From: Lolium rigidum
Taxonomy: Eukaryota > Streptophyta > Magnoliopsida > Poales > Poaceae
Direction: 5' to 3'
NCBI RefSeq assembly: GCF_022539505.1
Contig: NC_061513.1
Span: forward strand, 354,931,696 to 354,995,695
DNA: 64,000 nt
Under the pieces are notes generated by a model. It saw only the letters and a list, made by a program, of their open reading frames with translations. It searched no databases and was not told the origin of the DNA. Shown here piece after piece: positions 35,195 through 46,243 of the stretch (the first letter of the stretch is position 1; every line of letters starts with the position of its first letter). Made by a program: the position numbers and the translations under genes.

Positions 35195-35345
35195 CACTAG
35201 TGGAAAACGGGGCTATAGGCCCGGTCCATTTGGGCCTTCAGTCCCGGTTTTCAAACCGGGACCAATTAGGCGGGACTAAAGGGTCCCCTTTTAGTCCCGG
35301 TTCAAAGTTGCACCGGGCCTAAAGGCGGCGTCACGTGGTGCGGCC
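35195..35345. repeat. Left terminus and subterminal repeats of CACTA-1
   Basis: After cactagtgg the text alternates cagtcccggtt, aaccgggacc, gggactaaaggg and tttagtcccggtt, in both orientations. These are the usual transposase-binding words of CACTA ends. The flanking trinucleotide is ttg (35192-35194). Confidence 0.8.
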
Positions 35346-35634
35346 AGGAAGCTCACGGTGGATGATCTTTGGTCCCGCTTCGTGGTACGAACCGGGCTCG
35401 TGGTTCTCTGCCGGGGCGAGAATTGCTATTTCTCTACCGCGGCACAAGGTTTAGGGCTGTAGAGGCGTTTCTCTCGCGTGCGACAGAAACAGGCAGCAAT
35501 GCATATATATCATTCAAGAAATCACAAAATATCGTCGTGAATATATATAGACATACACGTAATGCATGCATATTTACAATATAGAGTCGGATCTCTTTAC
35601 TAAATCTATTAGCTTCTACGAAGTTGCTCAACAT

Positions 35635-37791
35635 CTAGCTACGACCTTCGCATAGTGCTCTCCACCTCAGGGTAATGACCTCGGTAAGAAAGAATCCCGC
35701 GATTTCCTCTTGAATTGCTCGTATTTGATCCTCCGTTATGAGAGTTTCCCGTGGGCGTTTCATCTATATTTAAAAAAGGAGATCAATATATGAATGGAAC
35801 TCAATACAATAGATGGTACTAATTAATATAATTGTGAGAATTTGTTATCGTACACGAGTGTGGTGTATACAGGCATCCCCACCCTTGGGACAGGCCATGT
35901 CACGAATGAAGGTGCAGACGTAGTATCCACATAAGTTATTCCCGGGTTCCTGCCTCATACACTTTACGAAAAAATAGTTCGATCAAACTAATAATCAAGT
36001 ATCGTATTGAAAGTAAATATCATATATATAGAGAGTTTCACGGATATAGATATATAGTACTACTTACGGTGGTAATCTTGAAATATAAGCTCCGGTTTCC
36101 ATGTACCCTGAACAAGTAGTGATGAACCGTTTCCGGGCCCTGCCCGGTAAAAATAATGAGTAAATGAGTTATTGATTAGTTGATGATATCGTCGAATTAG
36201 AACAGATGAAGATGCCAATACGAAATTGATTGAAATTACCTCTGGAGGATGGCAGCCATGTTCGCCCATTCCGCATATTCTTTACGTTTCGAGTCCGTGA
36301 CATTTACGACTCCTTTGTGAAGATCAATGATTAGGAGAATAAAGTGGAATCCGCACAAGCATAGCTCAATGATTACGAGAATAAAGTGGAAGGTGCACAA
36401 GCATAATGTATGTTATATATAACACTCACTTGAAGTTGTAGGGAAAGAATATATCCTCTTTGTTTGCTTGCTTCACTAAAAACATTACCATGTTGTCCTC
36501 TGTATCCTTGGCGAAGTCTCGAACCATAACTTCATGAATTGTGTCTGGGTCTATGAACCCCAGCGGTAGGAGCTTGCCTCTTTTGCATTCGAACTTCTTC
36601 ATTCTGCATAATTAAATGTATAGCGTACACAAAGAATATAGTGAGGATAATTTTTAGTGCAAATGAATGAGCGCTGAGCTACAGACTTAATTACATAAAT
36701 AAATCACTTACGAGCAGTAGCAACGATGACGAGCTTTGTCGAGGGCATCTTGATTGAATAACTCGAAACAGTTCTTCTAACTCAAGGTTTATCTCCTCGA
36801 CCCCCGGAAGTAATGCTCATCTCTAAGATACACCGTGAGGTAGCGATCACCTCTTCGACAGGCTTTCAGGTACCGATCATGCAACCTTCGCATCCGAGTC
36901 CCTAGACGCGCGAGCTCGCCGGGTTTGACGAGATCAGATCCGTATCTTTACTTGTTTACCACTTGAGCCGTTGGATAGTAATCTTCGTACTCAACCGATG
37001 CTCCCCGAGCTCTAGCCTCCCGTTCGATCATCGATGTCGTCTCTCGGATCATCATAGGGCTGCACGACGAAGTGGGGTATGGCCTCGAATGTCCTGCCTG
37101 TCCAAGTCGAGGCGACTTTTTTGCTTCTTTGCTCGCTCTAGAGGACTCGTCCAAGAGAGCGGTCATAATCAGCTCTCAGCCTCAGGTCTCTTCATTCTCG
37201 TCTCGGCAAAGTGCTTCACTGTATGCGGTGGAATAAACATCTTCTTCGGCGCAAGAAACACCTTTTGCTCTTCATTCTGCTCATGTGGTAACAACTCTGG
37301 AGTCTGTGCCCTCATCGGAGTTGATTATCTCTTCGGAGCTGTAGGAGGTGTCGCGGTTAGCTTCCTCTTTTGCTTAGGTGGAGGCGGCGGAGTCTCCTGA
37401 CGAGGAGGAGGAGGCGGCGGAGTATTCTCACGCGGAGGATACTGCTCATGCACAGGGGAATCATGATCGCCCAGAGGAGAATCATCACGCGGAGGATACT
37501 GCGCAGGTGGCGGAGGAGGCGGATGAGGTGGCCTGCTTGGTGGCTTCTCACCTGGAAACACAATGTTCTCCTTCCGCCATTGCACGGTGGTTCTACGGGC
37601 TTCTCCCAGTTCTTTGATTTCCCCATCTTCACTCGCGGGGTGCTCAAGCACCAACCCTCATAATCTCTCAACACTTCATCCACCATCACAACAAGCAAAG
37701 TCGTCTTGGACCGGGACGGCAATGGTAAGACCTTGTAGGTAAGAGGATGCCGACCGCCGCCTTGAAGGATAGGTTGAAAACTTTAACATGC
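35635..37791 (-). pseudogene. CACTA-1 ORF2, C-terminal half with Ulp1-like (C48) protease domain
   Basis: This is the downstream part of a multi-exon minus-strand gene interrupted by CACTA-2 at 37791. From upstream: a VDEVLRDYEGW module (about 37660-37710), a proline-rich linker (about 37370-37540), ALDKARHRCYC (about 36720-36770), LLPLGFIDPDTIHEVMV to FFPYNFK (about 36430-36600), the catalytic-His exon (FHFILLIIDLHKGVVNVTDSKRKEY, about 36240-36350), WKPELIFQDYH (about 36070-36110), the catalytic-Cys exon (PGNNLCGYYVCTFIRDMACPKGG, about 35860-35960) and the last exon KRPRETLITEDQIRAIQEEIAGFF ending at 35635. His, Asp and Cys of the Ulp1 triad are all present. A frameshift near 37650 and the insertion make it a pseudogene. 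Ulp1 folds cleave ubiquitin-like modifiers; why transposons carry them is unknown. The upstream half is at 55778-57336. Confidence 0.75.
36324..36407 (-). repeat. In-frame 42-bp duplication in the Ulp1 catalytic-His exon
   Basis: Two adjacent units begin tcaatgatta, at 36324 and 36366, and differ at a handful of bases. Each encodes FHFIL(L/V)IID/E-type sequence with the proposed catalytic His, so the protein would have two His segments in a row. The duplication keeps the frame (14 codons). Confidence 0.75.
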
Positions 37792-38181
37792 CACTACTAG
37801 AAAAAAGGCTTTCAGTGGCGCACCACATATAGCCATCAGTGGCGCACTAGAGGTGCGCCACTGTTATCACGCCACTGCTAACACATAGTAGTGGCGCACT
37901 AGGGGTGCGCCACTACTAGCCTAGATACTCTGTGGCGCACCGCCCGGTGCGCCATTGACATTCCCACCGGTGCGCCACTACTACTCCAAAGTGGTGCGCC
38001 ACCGTTGGTCGAGGCGTGCGCCACCACCGTGTAGAAGAGGTGCGCCACCGCTGCGCTTTGCGTGCGCCACCGGTCCAGCCTAGTAGGTGCGCCACTGCTG
38101 CGTTAGTACGTGCGCCACCGCCCTCTCGCGGACGTGCGCCACTGCTACTTATCCTTGTGCGCCACTGCTAGTCTCGGAGCC
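37792..38181. repeat. Left terminal and subterminal repeats of CACTA-2
   Basis: About fifteen gtgcgccac words in both orientations follow the terminus at spacings of roughly 20-30 bases, many paired as agtggcgcac...gtgcgccact. The array stops abruptly at 38181, where gypsy sequence begins. Confidence 0.88.
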
Positions 38182-40755
38182 CCCTCTTTTGAGAGCCATC
38201 GGCTCTTTCTTGTAAAGCCGCTCCTTGGAATTAATGAAATTGTTCTTTCCATTTATCCTTTAATCGCTCCAATTTCATTCCCTCCGTTTGCCATGCTAAG
38301 ACCGACGGCAACGCGTCGGACTTCTTTCCTTTCTTGCGAAGCAACGAGCACAGTCCAAGCCCCGTACTAGGCGTCGGCTTTTCCTTCCTGGCTCCTACCC
38401 GAGACGGCCATGATGCAGCCGCAGCGGAGGTAATCTTGATCGGCTCCCAAGAACAAGGCATCTTCCAGGCTTGTTGCCCCCGAGTCTCGGCCAATGTAAA
38501 ACGGAGACGAGGAATACGCGCATGAACCTGTGTAGACTCGGGCCTGATTGTGTGCGGGGAAATTCCTTATGTAGCGTCAGCCGATTTGAACACAAATCGG
38601 CCTCTCTGAGCGGAAAGCCTTCAAGGTGAGCTGCCCCCCGAGTCCTTACTCGAGGCGAGAATGTGCCACAACCGATCCTCTTTCTTCCTCTGACAGCCGA
38701 CAATCTTCCGTTCCGAACTCGTACTAACCCCACAGATTGGATAATCCTCGCACAACCGTAGTCGATGGCTACGCATCGGCTGTTTCTTGATTCTTGACAT
38801 GCTGCTCCCGACATTGTCCTTGAAGAAATTTCCCTTGAGTCGATGGCCCCGCATCGGCTTTCATGTCCTTAAGTCGATGCCTGCTGCATCGGCCGTGTTC
38901 GAAAATTTTCATTCATTTTTTTTTTTTTTTACGGCCGACTCGTGTATCGGCCCCCATATTCCAATAACCATCAACAAAAGATGAGATGCTTCTGTTGTAT
39001 ACCCTCATATTTCCATATACCTGGGCGCCCCCCCGAGCCGATTCTGTCAAGAAAATTGATGGTATCGGCTCTGTTGAACCCAGGCAGAAAGGTAGGTGAG
39101 GACAATTTTGGCCGATTGCTGGAATCGGCCTCCACGTTGCTTGTTCGTTGAAGGTTTTGTAAGTTCCCTTCGTAAATTTTTTGGGGCCGATCACAAGGAT
39201 CAGCCTCTCCTGGTTTGCACATTGGTTTGATCTTGCTACTTGGTCAGCTGGATGAAACCAACCCAACCTCCGACTTGATGCGCCTGCCGTCGTCCACCTT
39301 GTGTGCTCCGTAGAGTCGTGGAGCGCTACGCTCCGTCGGCAAGACGAGTACCATGTTTGTGCCAGCCCGATGTCTCATCATCGGCTTTCCTCTCGTTTAG
39401 GGCGCCACTCCATTTTCCGTGGACGACCCTCTTCATCCAGGGTTCGCTGAACCTTTGCGACCGCATCAGGCCGTGCCTTTCTTAGCGTATGCGGTACAAC
39501 CTTTCGGCTTCCTCCAGGCCGCGCAATCGCTGAACCCTCGCGCTTCGGGAACGGCTGAGTCCGTCGGTGGCACCACCTTGGCCGGTGGTACCTGTCTTCT
39601 TCCACTTCTCCCTCGTCTTCTGAATCTTCAAGATCTGCCCAACGAGGTGACTCAGCCGCATTTGCTTTGTGGTGGGAGAGGCCCTAAGCGCTCGAACACG
39701 TACACGTTGGCTGCCTCCTTCTTTTCTTATTGCATTCCGGGCAATTGCCGATTGTGGGCAATCGGCTCATTCCTCGAATCCCAGCAGTGTACCGAAGAAG
39801 GGGCAGTCCCAATGCCTGGCGTTGTCGTCTTGCTCCCTTGATGCTTCCGTGGCATAGCGCTCATGCTCCTCCTCATCGTGATCCCGCCGACGATATCTTC
39901 TGGCTTCTCTAGCCAAACGATCTTCTCTATCACTGTAATAGGGTCGCCGGCGTTGACCATACTGATTAACATATTTGTTGAGGAGGTGATCAGAGAGGGG
40001 TCGCTGATATCTTATATTCTTCACCTCTCCCTCTGTGACGTAGCGCTTGCCATCATGACGGAGCCGATCGCATGGGGCGGCCTCATCTGTATCCTTGCTG
40101 TGAGAGCAGCTGCCCTCATCTCTATCTTTGCCAGAGTGGTTTCCAGGCCCTACCATGTTGATGCTGAACGAGGGGCCTGGCTGGCAACCTTCAGGGTAGG
40201 TGATTCCTACCATGTTAACGGCGGGGAAGGGTTGGGTGTCGACCTTCATGGCGTACTGGTTGAAAATTAGCCGCCCCTTCTCTATCGCCGCTTGGATGTG
40301 CTGACGCCACACCCGGCAGTCGTTGGTGGCATGGGAAAGCGAGTTGTGGAATTTGCGTTACGGCTTTCCGTTTAGCTCTTTCGCCGTGGGGAACTTGAGA
40401 CCTTCAGGAACCGTCAACTCGTTTCTCCTTGAGCAGGAGGTCGAAGATTTGTTCAGTCTTGGTTACGTCAAAATCAAATCCCCGGGCGGCCCCGGTGGCT
40501 TTACCCATTTGCGTGGCCACAGGGGTTCCTCCCCGAGTCCACTCAGCCATCTGCTATCTCTTTGGCCTCCCGCAGGTACTTCATCCTCCTCCGTATCGAC
40601 CATGACTACTGCACGCTTGAACTTGTCTTGGTACAGGTCGGGGTGGCGCTGTTCATATGCCGATAGTTTCGAACCATGTGCGCCGGTGAGGGATAATCTG
40701 CTTGGGAGGCCATGTCCTTGAGCTGTGTTGCAAGGCCTGCTACTGCCAACTCGAC
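38182..40755 (-). repeat. Inverted arm 1 of gypsy copy C
   Basis: The minus strand of this segment matches the plus strand of 42912-45499 almost throughout, including gag from SRVG/VELA onward, the pre-RT-like spacer, the palindromic units and the start of the antisense gene's 3' flank. Within it, 39242-40755 is a broken antisense gag C-terminal half (DYPSPAHMVRNYRHMN, WKWVKP region, RWCHR region). At 40752-40755 it meets LTR sequence with a four-base overlap (cgac). Confidence 0.85.
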
Positions 40756-41600
40756 ATGCTGCCTAGATCGCATCTTGCGATCTAGGCAGCACAAGCTCCA
40801 CGTTGTTCATGCGTTGCTCGTACTGAAGCGCTTTTGATGGCGAGCAACGTAGTTATCATTAGATGTGTTAGGGTTAGCATTGTTCTTCGTTTAAGCATGC
40901 TTACGTAGTGCAACCCTTGCATATCTAGCCGTCCTCACGCCTATCTCAGGTGTGGGGGCGGCACCCCGCTTGATCATTATTTAGTAGATCTGATCCGTTA
41001 CGATTGCTCCTTGTTCTACAAGGATTAGTTTAATATCTGCAATAGTTTGGCCTTACAAAGGGGGGGAGGATCCTGTGGCACGTAGGGTGGCGTTCGCAAG
41101 TCCTAAACGGGATGTTCCTAGGATCAACTTCATGTTGGTTTTCTGGCCTTGTTTAGGATCGGCTTACGGGCACCGTGCGTGGCCATCTGGCCCAACCTGG
41201 AGTAGGATGATCCGATTATGTGGTGAAAACCCTAAATCGTCGTAGATCTCATTAGCTTCATCTTGATCAGCAGGACCACCAAGTATTCGTGCACCCCGTA
41301 CGGATCATGGGTGGATCGGCTCTTTGAGCCGATTCACAGGATAACCTGAGAGCCGATCGAGGCTCGTATTTAACGTTTACATGTATGCCCTGCAGGAAAC
41401 TAAGCGAGGCAATCTCATCACCTTCCTGACCAGGTATAGGTCAGGTGGCACGCCCTTGCACTTCGCAACGCCGCGTGTGACCGGAAGAGCATTGCGGGCC
41501 GTCGCTCGGAGGGGTCTCAGCCAGCCCGCAGCTCTAGGCTCCCCCGGCTCTACAGCTGTTGACAAGGCCGCTGCCCGCCGGTGGGTTTTGGCAGTCAACA
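40752..41600 (+). repeat. Truncated 5' LTR of gypsy copy C
   Basis: LTR sequence starts immediately at palindrome H1 (40757-40791) and runs to gcagtcaaca at 41600. H2 is at 40928-40962. The first roughly 310 bases, including the TATA-like word, are absent. What remains closely matches 46557-47403. Confidence 0.88.
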
Positions 41601-41662
41601 CATTCACGGCACGCCCGGTGGGACAATCGTCTACATCAACCACATCGCCATCTACATCCGAG

Positions 41663-44438
41663 ATGGCGGACGGCACGCCAGCCACCTACGAGGATCCGCC
41701 CGACGACCTCAAGAAGCAATACAATGAGATCAAGGCTACCCTCGAAGCCGACCTCATCGGCTCTTTTCGCAGAACCCGTTCGGTGGCATCGGATGGAAGG
41801 GGTTCTCACCCGAAGGTGCACTCGATGGGATAGACCTTTCTTCCCCGTCGGAGGAACGCACCAGGGGTCCACGGCGAGGAGATCAACTACCCGGTGGCTC
41901 ACTCGCTACACCGCCACTCGAGAACTTGGTTAACGTGCTGGAGCGTGTCGCTCCGCGCGTGATCCAGGAGATCATGAGCCACCAGTACTCGCCGTCAGGA
42001 CCAGCTCTCGGGACGCATCAAGGAGAATTGCCATTCCAGTCCCGTCCACCGCTGCCATTTGCGTTGGCAGCACCTGCTGAAGTGCCGACTACACCGGCAT
42101 TCCTCGTCTACAGAATTGGTGGCGACCCCAGTGACTACCAGTTCTTAATGGAGGCGCCTAAGGAGATCCCTCATGGGTACGCATGCATGTATGTGCCGGA
42201 TTGTGGTGATCCGGGCACTCACAAACCAGGCCACAACATCGGGGACTCCGGCGAAGACAGGAGGAACGTCGGCGGCGGAGCAGACGTGGCTAACTAAATA
42301 CGCCACACCGACGAAACTCCCGAGCCCAGCTCCTGCAGCTGGCTCAGAGCTGGAAAAGCAAACGTGGCAGGCCAAGTACGCCACCCCGGCGAATCTTCAG
42401 AGTGCAACTCCTACGGCCAGTACGGCGGATCAGATCAGTACCATACTGAGAGACCAGTTCGGCATGATGCCGAAAAGAAGAGGCGGTCGGCTATTCCAAG
42501 CCGTACCCGACGATTACGAGATGATCCCGCTGCCACCAAAATATCGGCTCCCCGACTTCTCCAAATTCAGTGGATCAGATGGCTCCAGCCTCCATCGAGC
42601 ACGTCGGCCGATATTTGGCTCAACTAGGACCGGCTTCGGTGTCGGATCAGCTACGCGTGAGGCTCTTTTCACAGCCCCTCACGGGATCGGCTTTTGGATG
42701 GTACACCTCTCTACCACCGAACTCCATCCAAGTCTTGGAAGCAATTGGAAGAACAGTTCCATATGCAATACCATACGAAGCTTCCGAGTCCGGCATTGCC
42801 GATCTAGCACAACTACGTCGAAGCGCGGGGAAACGGTGACGAGAATACATCCAGCGCTTCAGAATCTTAGGAACCGATGTTATTCGGTTCGTATAACCGA
42901 AAAGGAAGCAAGCCGAGTTGGCGTAGCAGGTGCCTTGCAACACAGCTCAAGGACATGGCCTCCCAAGCGAGATTATCCCTCACCGGCGCACATGGTTCGA
43001 AACTATCGGCATATGAACGAGCGCCACCCCGACCTCGTACCAAGACAAGTTCAAGCGTGCAGTAGTCATGGTCGATACGGAGGAGGATGAAGTGCCTGCG
43101 GGAGGCCAAGAGATAGCAATGGCTGAGTGGACTCAGGGGGGAACCCCCGTGGCCTGCAAATGGGTAAAGCCACCAGGGCCGCCCGTGGGATTTGATTTTG
43201 ACGTAACCAAGACCGAACAAATCTTCGACCTCCTGCTCAAGGAGAAACAGCTTGACGGCTCCCGAAGGTCTCAAGTTCCCCACGGCGAAAGAGCTAAACG
43301 GAAAGCCGTACCGCAAATTCCACAACTCGCTTTCCCATGCCACCAACGACCGCCGGTGTGGCGTCAAGCACATCCAAGCGGCGATAGAGAAGGGGCGGCT
43401 ACTTTTCAATCCGATACGCCATGAAGGTCGACACCCAACCCTTCCCCGCGCGTTAACATGGTAGGAATCACCTACTCCGAACAGGTTGCCAGCCCAGGCC
43501 CTTCGTTCGAGCATCAACATGGTAGGGCTCGGAAACCACTGCGGCAAAGATGGAGATGAGGGCAGCCGCTCTCACGAGCAAGGATACGGATGAGGCCGCT
43601 CCATGCGATCGGCTCCGTCATGATGGCAAGCGCTACGTCACGAGGGAGAGGTGAAGAATATAAGATATCGGCGACCCCTCTCTGATCACCTCCTCAACAA
43701 ATATGTGAATCAGTATGGTCAACGCCGGCGACCCTATTACAGTGATAGAGAAGATCGTTTGGCTAGAGAAGCCAGAAGATATCGTCGGCAGGATCACGAT
43801 GAGGAGGAGCATGAGCGCTATGCCACGGAAGCATCAAGGGAGCAAGACGACAACGCCAGGCATTGGGACCGCCCCTTCTTCAGACACTCGCTGGGATTCA
43901 GGAATGAGCCGATTGCCCACAATCGGCAATTGCCCAGAATGCAATAAGAAAAAGAAGGAGGCAGCCAACGTGTCTGTGTTCGAGCGCTTAGGGCCTCTCC
44001 CACCACAAAGCAAACGTGCTGAGTCACCTCGTTGGGCAGATCTTGAAGATTCAGAAGACGAGGGAGAAGTGGAAGAAGACAGGTACCACCGGCCAAGGTG
44101 GTGCCCTGACGGACTCAGCCGTTCCCAGAAGCGCAGGGTTCAGCGATTGCGCGGCCTGGAGGAAGCCGAAAGGTTGTACCTGCATACGCTAAGAAAGGCA
44201 CGGCCCGATCCGGCTGCAAAGGTTCGGCCGAACCCTGGATGAAGAGGGTCGTCCACGGAAAATGGAGTGGCGCCCTAAACAGAGGAAAGCCGATGATGAG
44301 ACATCGGCTGGCACAAACATGGTACTCGTCTTGCCGACAGAGCGTAGCGCTCCACGACTCTACGGAGCGCACAAGGTGGACGACAGCAGGCGCATCAAGT
44401 CAGAGGTTGGGTTGGTTTCATCCAGCCTGACAAAGTAG
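41663..44438 (+). pseudogene. Gag of gypsy copy C, broken
   Basis: The ATG at 41663 gives MADGTPATYEDPPDDLKKQ. The order of parts is as in copy A: N-terminal region, KYATPTKLPS and KYATPANLQS repeats (about 42290-42410), gag domain (FGWYTSLPPNS, about 42690), CKWVKPPGPPVGFDFDVTKTEQIFDLLL (about 43150), RPLSDHLLNKYVNQYGQRR (about 43675), a CPECNKKKKEAANVSVFERLG segment (about 43930), and WCPDGLSRSQKRRVQRLRGLEEAERL (about 44100). It ends LVSSSLTK at 44436-44438. Many single-base frameshifts are scattered along it (for example near 41785, 42290, 42590, 42835 and 43240). The part from about 42912 on exists twice in the window as the inverted arms. Confidence 0.82.
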
Positions 44439-45499
44439 CAAGATCAAACCAATGGGCAAACCAGTAGAGGCTGATCCTTGTGACCGGCCCCGAAAAAATT
44501 TACGAAGGGAACTTACAAAACCTTCAACGAACAAGCAACGTGGAGGCCGATTCCAAGCAATCGGCCAAAATTGTCCTCACCTACCTTTCTGCCCGGGTTC
44601 AACATGTTATCCAACAGAGCCGATACCATCAATTTTCTTGACAGAACCGGCTCGGGGGCGCCTGAGTATATGGAAATATGAGGGTATACAACAGAAGCAT
44701 CTCATCTTTTGTTGATGGTTATTGGAATATGGGGGCCGATACACAGGTCGGCCGTAAAAAAAAAATGAATAAAAATTTTCGAACACAGCCGATGCAGCAG
44801 GCATCGACTTAAGGACATGAAAGCCGATGCAGGGCCATCGACTCAAGGGAAATTTCTTCAAGGACAATGTCAGGAGCAGCATGTCAAGAATCAAGAAACA
44901 GCCGATGCGTAGCCATCGACTCTGGTTGTGCGAGGATTATCCAATCTGTGGGGTTAGTACAGCTGGAACGGAAGATTGTCGGCTGTCAGAGGAAGAAAGA
45001 GGATCGGGCTGTGGCACATTCTCGCCTCGAGTAAGGACTCGGGGGCAGCTCACCTTGAAGGCTTTCCGCTCAGAGAGGCCGATTTGTGTTCAAATCGGGC
45101 CGACGCTACATAAGGAATTTCCCCGCACACAATCAGGCCCAGGTCTACACAAGTTCATGCGCGTATTCCTCGTCTCTCGTTTTACATTGGCCGAGACTCG
45201 GGGGGCAACAAGCCTGGAAGATGCCTTGTTCTTGGGAGCCGATCAAGATTACCCTCGGCCGCGGCCGCATCATGGCCGTCTCGGTAGGGACCCGGGAAGG
45301 AAAAGCCGACGCCTAGTACGGGGCTTGGACCGTGGCCGTTGCTGCAAGAAAGGAAAGAAGTCCGACGCGTTGCTGTCGGTCTTAGCATGGCAAACGGAGG
45401 GAATGAAATTGGAGCGATTAAAGGATAAATGGAAAGAACAATTTCATTAATTCCAAGGAGCGGCTTTACAAGAAAGAGCCGATGGCTCTCAAAAGAGGG
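42912..45499 (+). repeat. Inverted arm 2 of gypsy copy C
   Basis: This is the partner of 38182-40755, in normal element orientation. The arms are about 2.58 kb and lie 2156 bases apart, the interval holding the LTR remnant and the N-terminal part of gag. Small indels distinguish them (for example near 43025 and 44220). Confidence 0.85.
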
Positions 45500-45535
45500 A
45501 TCTGGTGCCTAGTGCACTGCTACTACTAGTCCTAT
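44439..45535 (+). other. Spacer of gypsy copy C
   Basis: This is non-coding spacer with gccgatgca...catcgact units at about 44790-44810, 44823-44841 and 44902-44921, and gccgat/atcggc pairs elsewhere. It includes the segment cgtggaggccgattcc...aatcggccaaaatt (44540-44570), which is also present in copy A. Confidence 0.6.
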
Positions 45536-45539
45536 ACTA

Positions 45540-45964
45540 CTAGTCGTCGCTGTCCTCGTCATCGCCGCCGTCGACGTCGTCGCCGGCGCTGCTCCCGTGG
45601 GAGCTCTTCGTCGCTGCTGCCCCAGCCCTTGGCCGGAGCCTCTTCCTCCTCGTCATCGTCATCATCCTCGCTGTCCGCCCGGAGCGGAAGCGCTTGGTCG
45701 GCGGGTACCCGATGGAGGAGGAAGAGTCGTCCTCCTCCTCTTCCTCTTCGTCATCATCCTCGTCCTCGCTGTCCGCCCACATGCGGGGGCGCTTCTTCGG
45801 CGGGAGCCGGGCAGTAGGAGAGGCTTTGGCCTTCGCCGCTTCTCCTTCTTTTTCTCCTCGTCGGAGGAGAAGGGATTCACTGCGGGGTGGAGATTGCCTT
45901 CGGTCTTCTTCTTCGGCGAAGATTGGGGGAAGAGTTTGGAGAAAGAAGAGGAAGAGGAAGACAT
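45540..45964 (-). pseudogene. Antisense acidic protein of gypsy copy C, frameshifted
   Basis: The ATG at 45964 gives MSSSSSSFSKLFPQSSPKKK, close to copy A. A shift near 45800 breaks it. The core MWADSEDEDDDEEEEEEDD, then GYPPTKRFRS, continues in the next frame and shifts again near 45680. The homologous stop TAG is at 45540-45542 after GEDSDD-like codons. It has the same two-unit PPKKR/PPTKR architecture as copy A. Confidence 0.65.
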
Positions 45965-46033
45965 TGCTACAGGAAGAGGGGGTTTTTTGGTGCCGATAGC
46001 AGGGATGGAATGAGAGAGAGCTAACCAGTCGGC

Positions 46034-46047
46034 GCGGTTAAATAATG
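46034..46047 (-). promoter_or_regulatory. TATA-like element of the antisense gene, copy C
   Basis: The minus strand reads catcattatttaaccgcg about 75 bases upstream of the ATG at 45964, as in copies A and B. Confidence 0.5.
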
Positions 46048-46207
46048 ATGAATCGGCGAAGGATTAATGCCATTACAACTTCCAAGGGATCGATGCTAAA
46101 GCTGTCGGGATTTTTAGAGAAGCTGAGAAGACAGGCATAATGATGACGGATGCTCGTAACGGCTCTACTCTGCTACAACGTGACCTCTCGAAGGGAAAGC
46201 ATAATGA

Positions 46208-46243
46208 TTTTGGAAATGTTATTTCCAAAACCAGGGAGGCATG
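46208..46243 (+). other. Polypurine tract and adjacent palindrome, copy C
   Basis: The near-palindrome ttttggaaatgttatttccaaaa (46208-46230) is followed by ccagggaggcatg directly before the LTR at 46244. Confidence 0.72.

Noticed and set aside
35369..35584. 71-codon open frame near the CACTA-1 left end
   Set aside because: It lies in the subterminal region and has no motif; the real gene here is the minus-strand Ulp1 gene ending at 35635.
38182..40755. A separate solo gypsy element in opposite orientation
   Set aside because: It has no LTR on its left side and joins the LTR of copy C directly at a microhomology; a rearrangement within one copy fits better, though two insertions plus deletions cannot be excluded.
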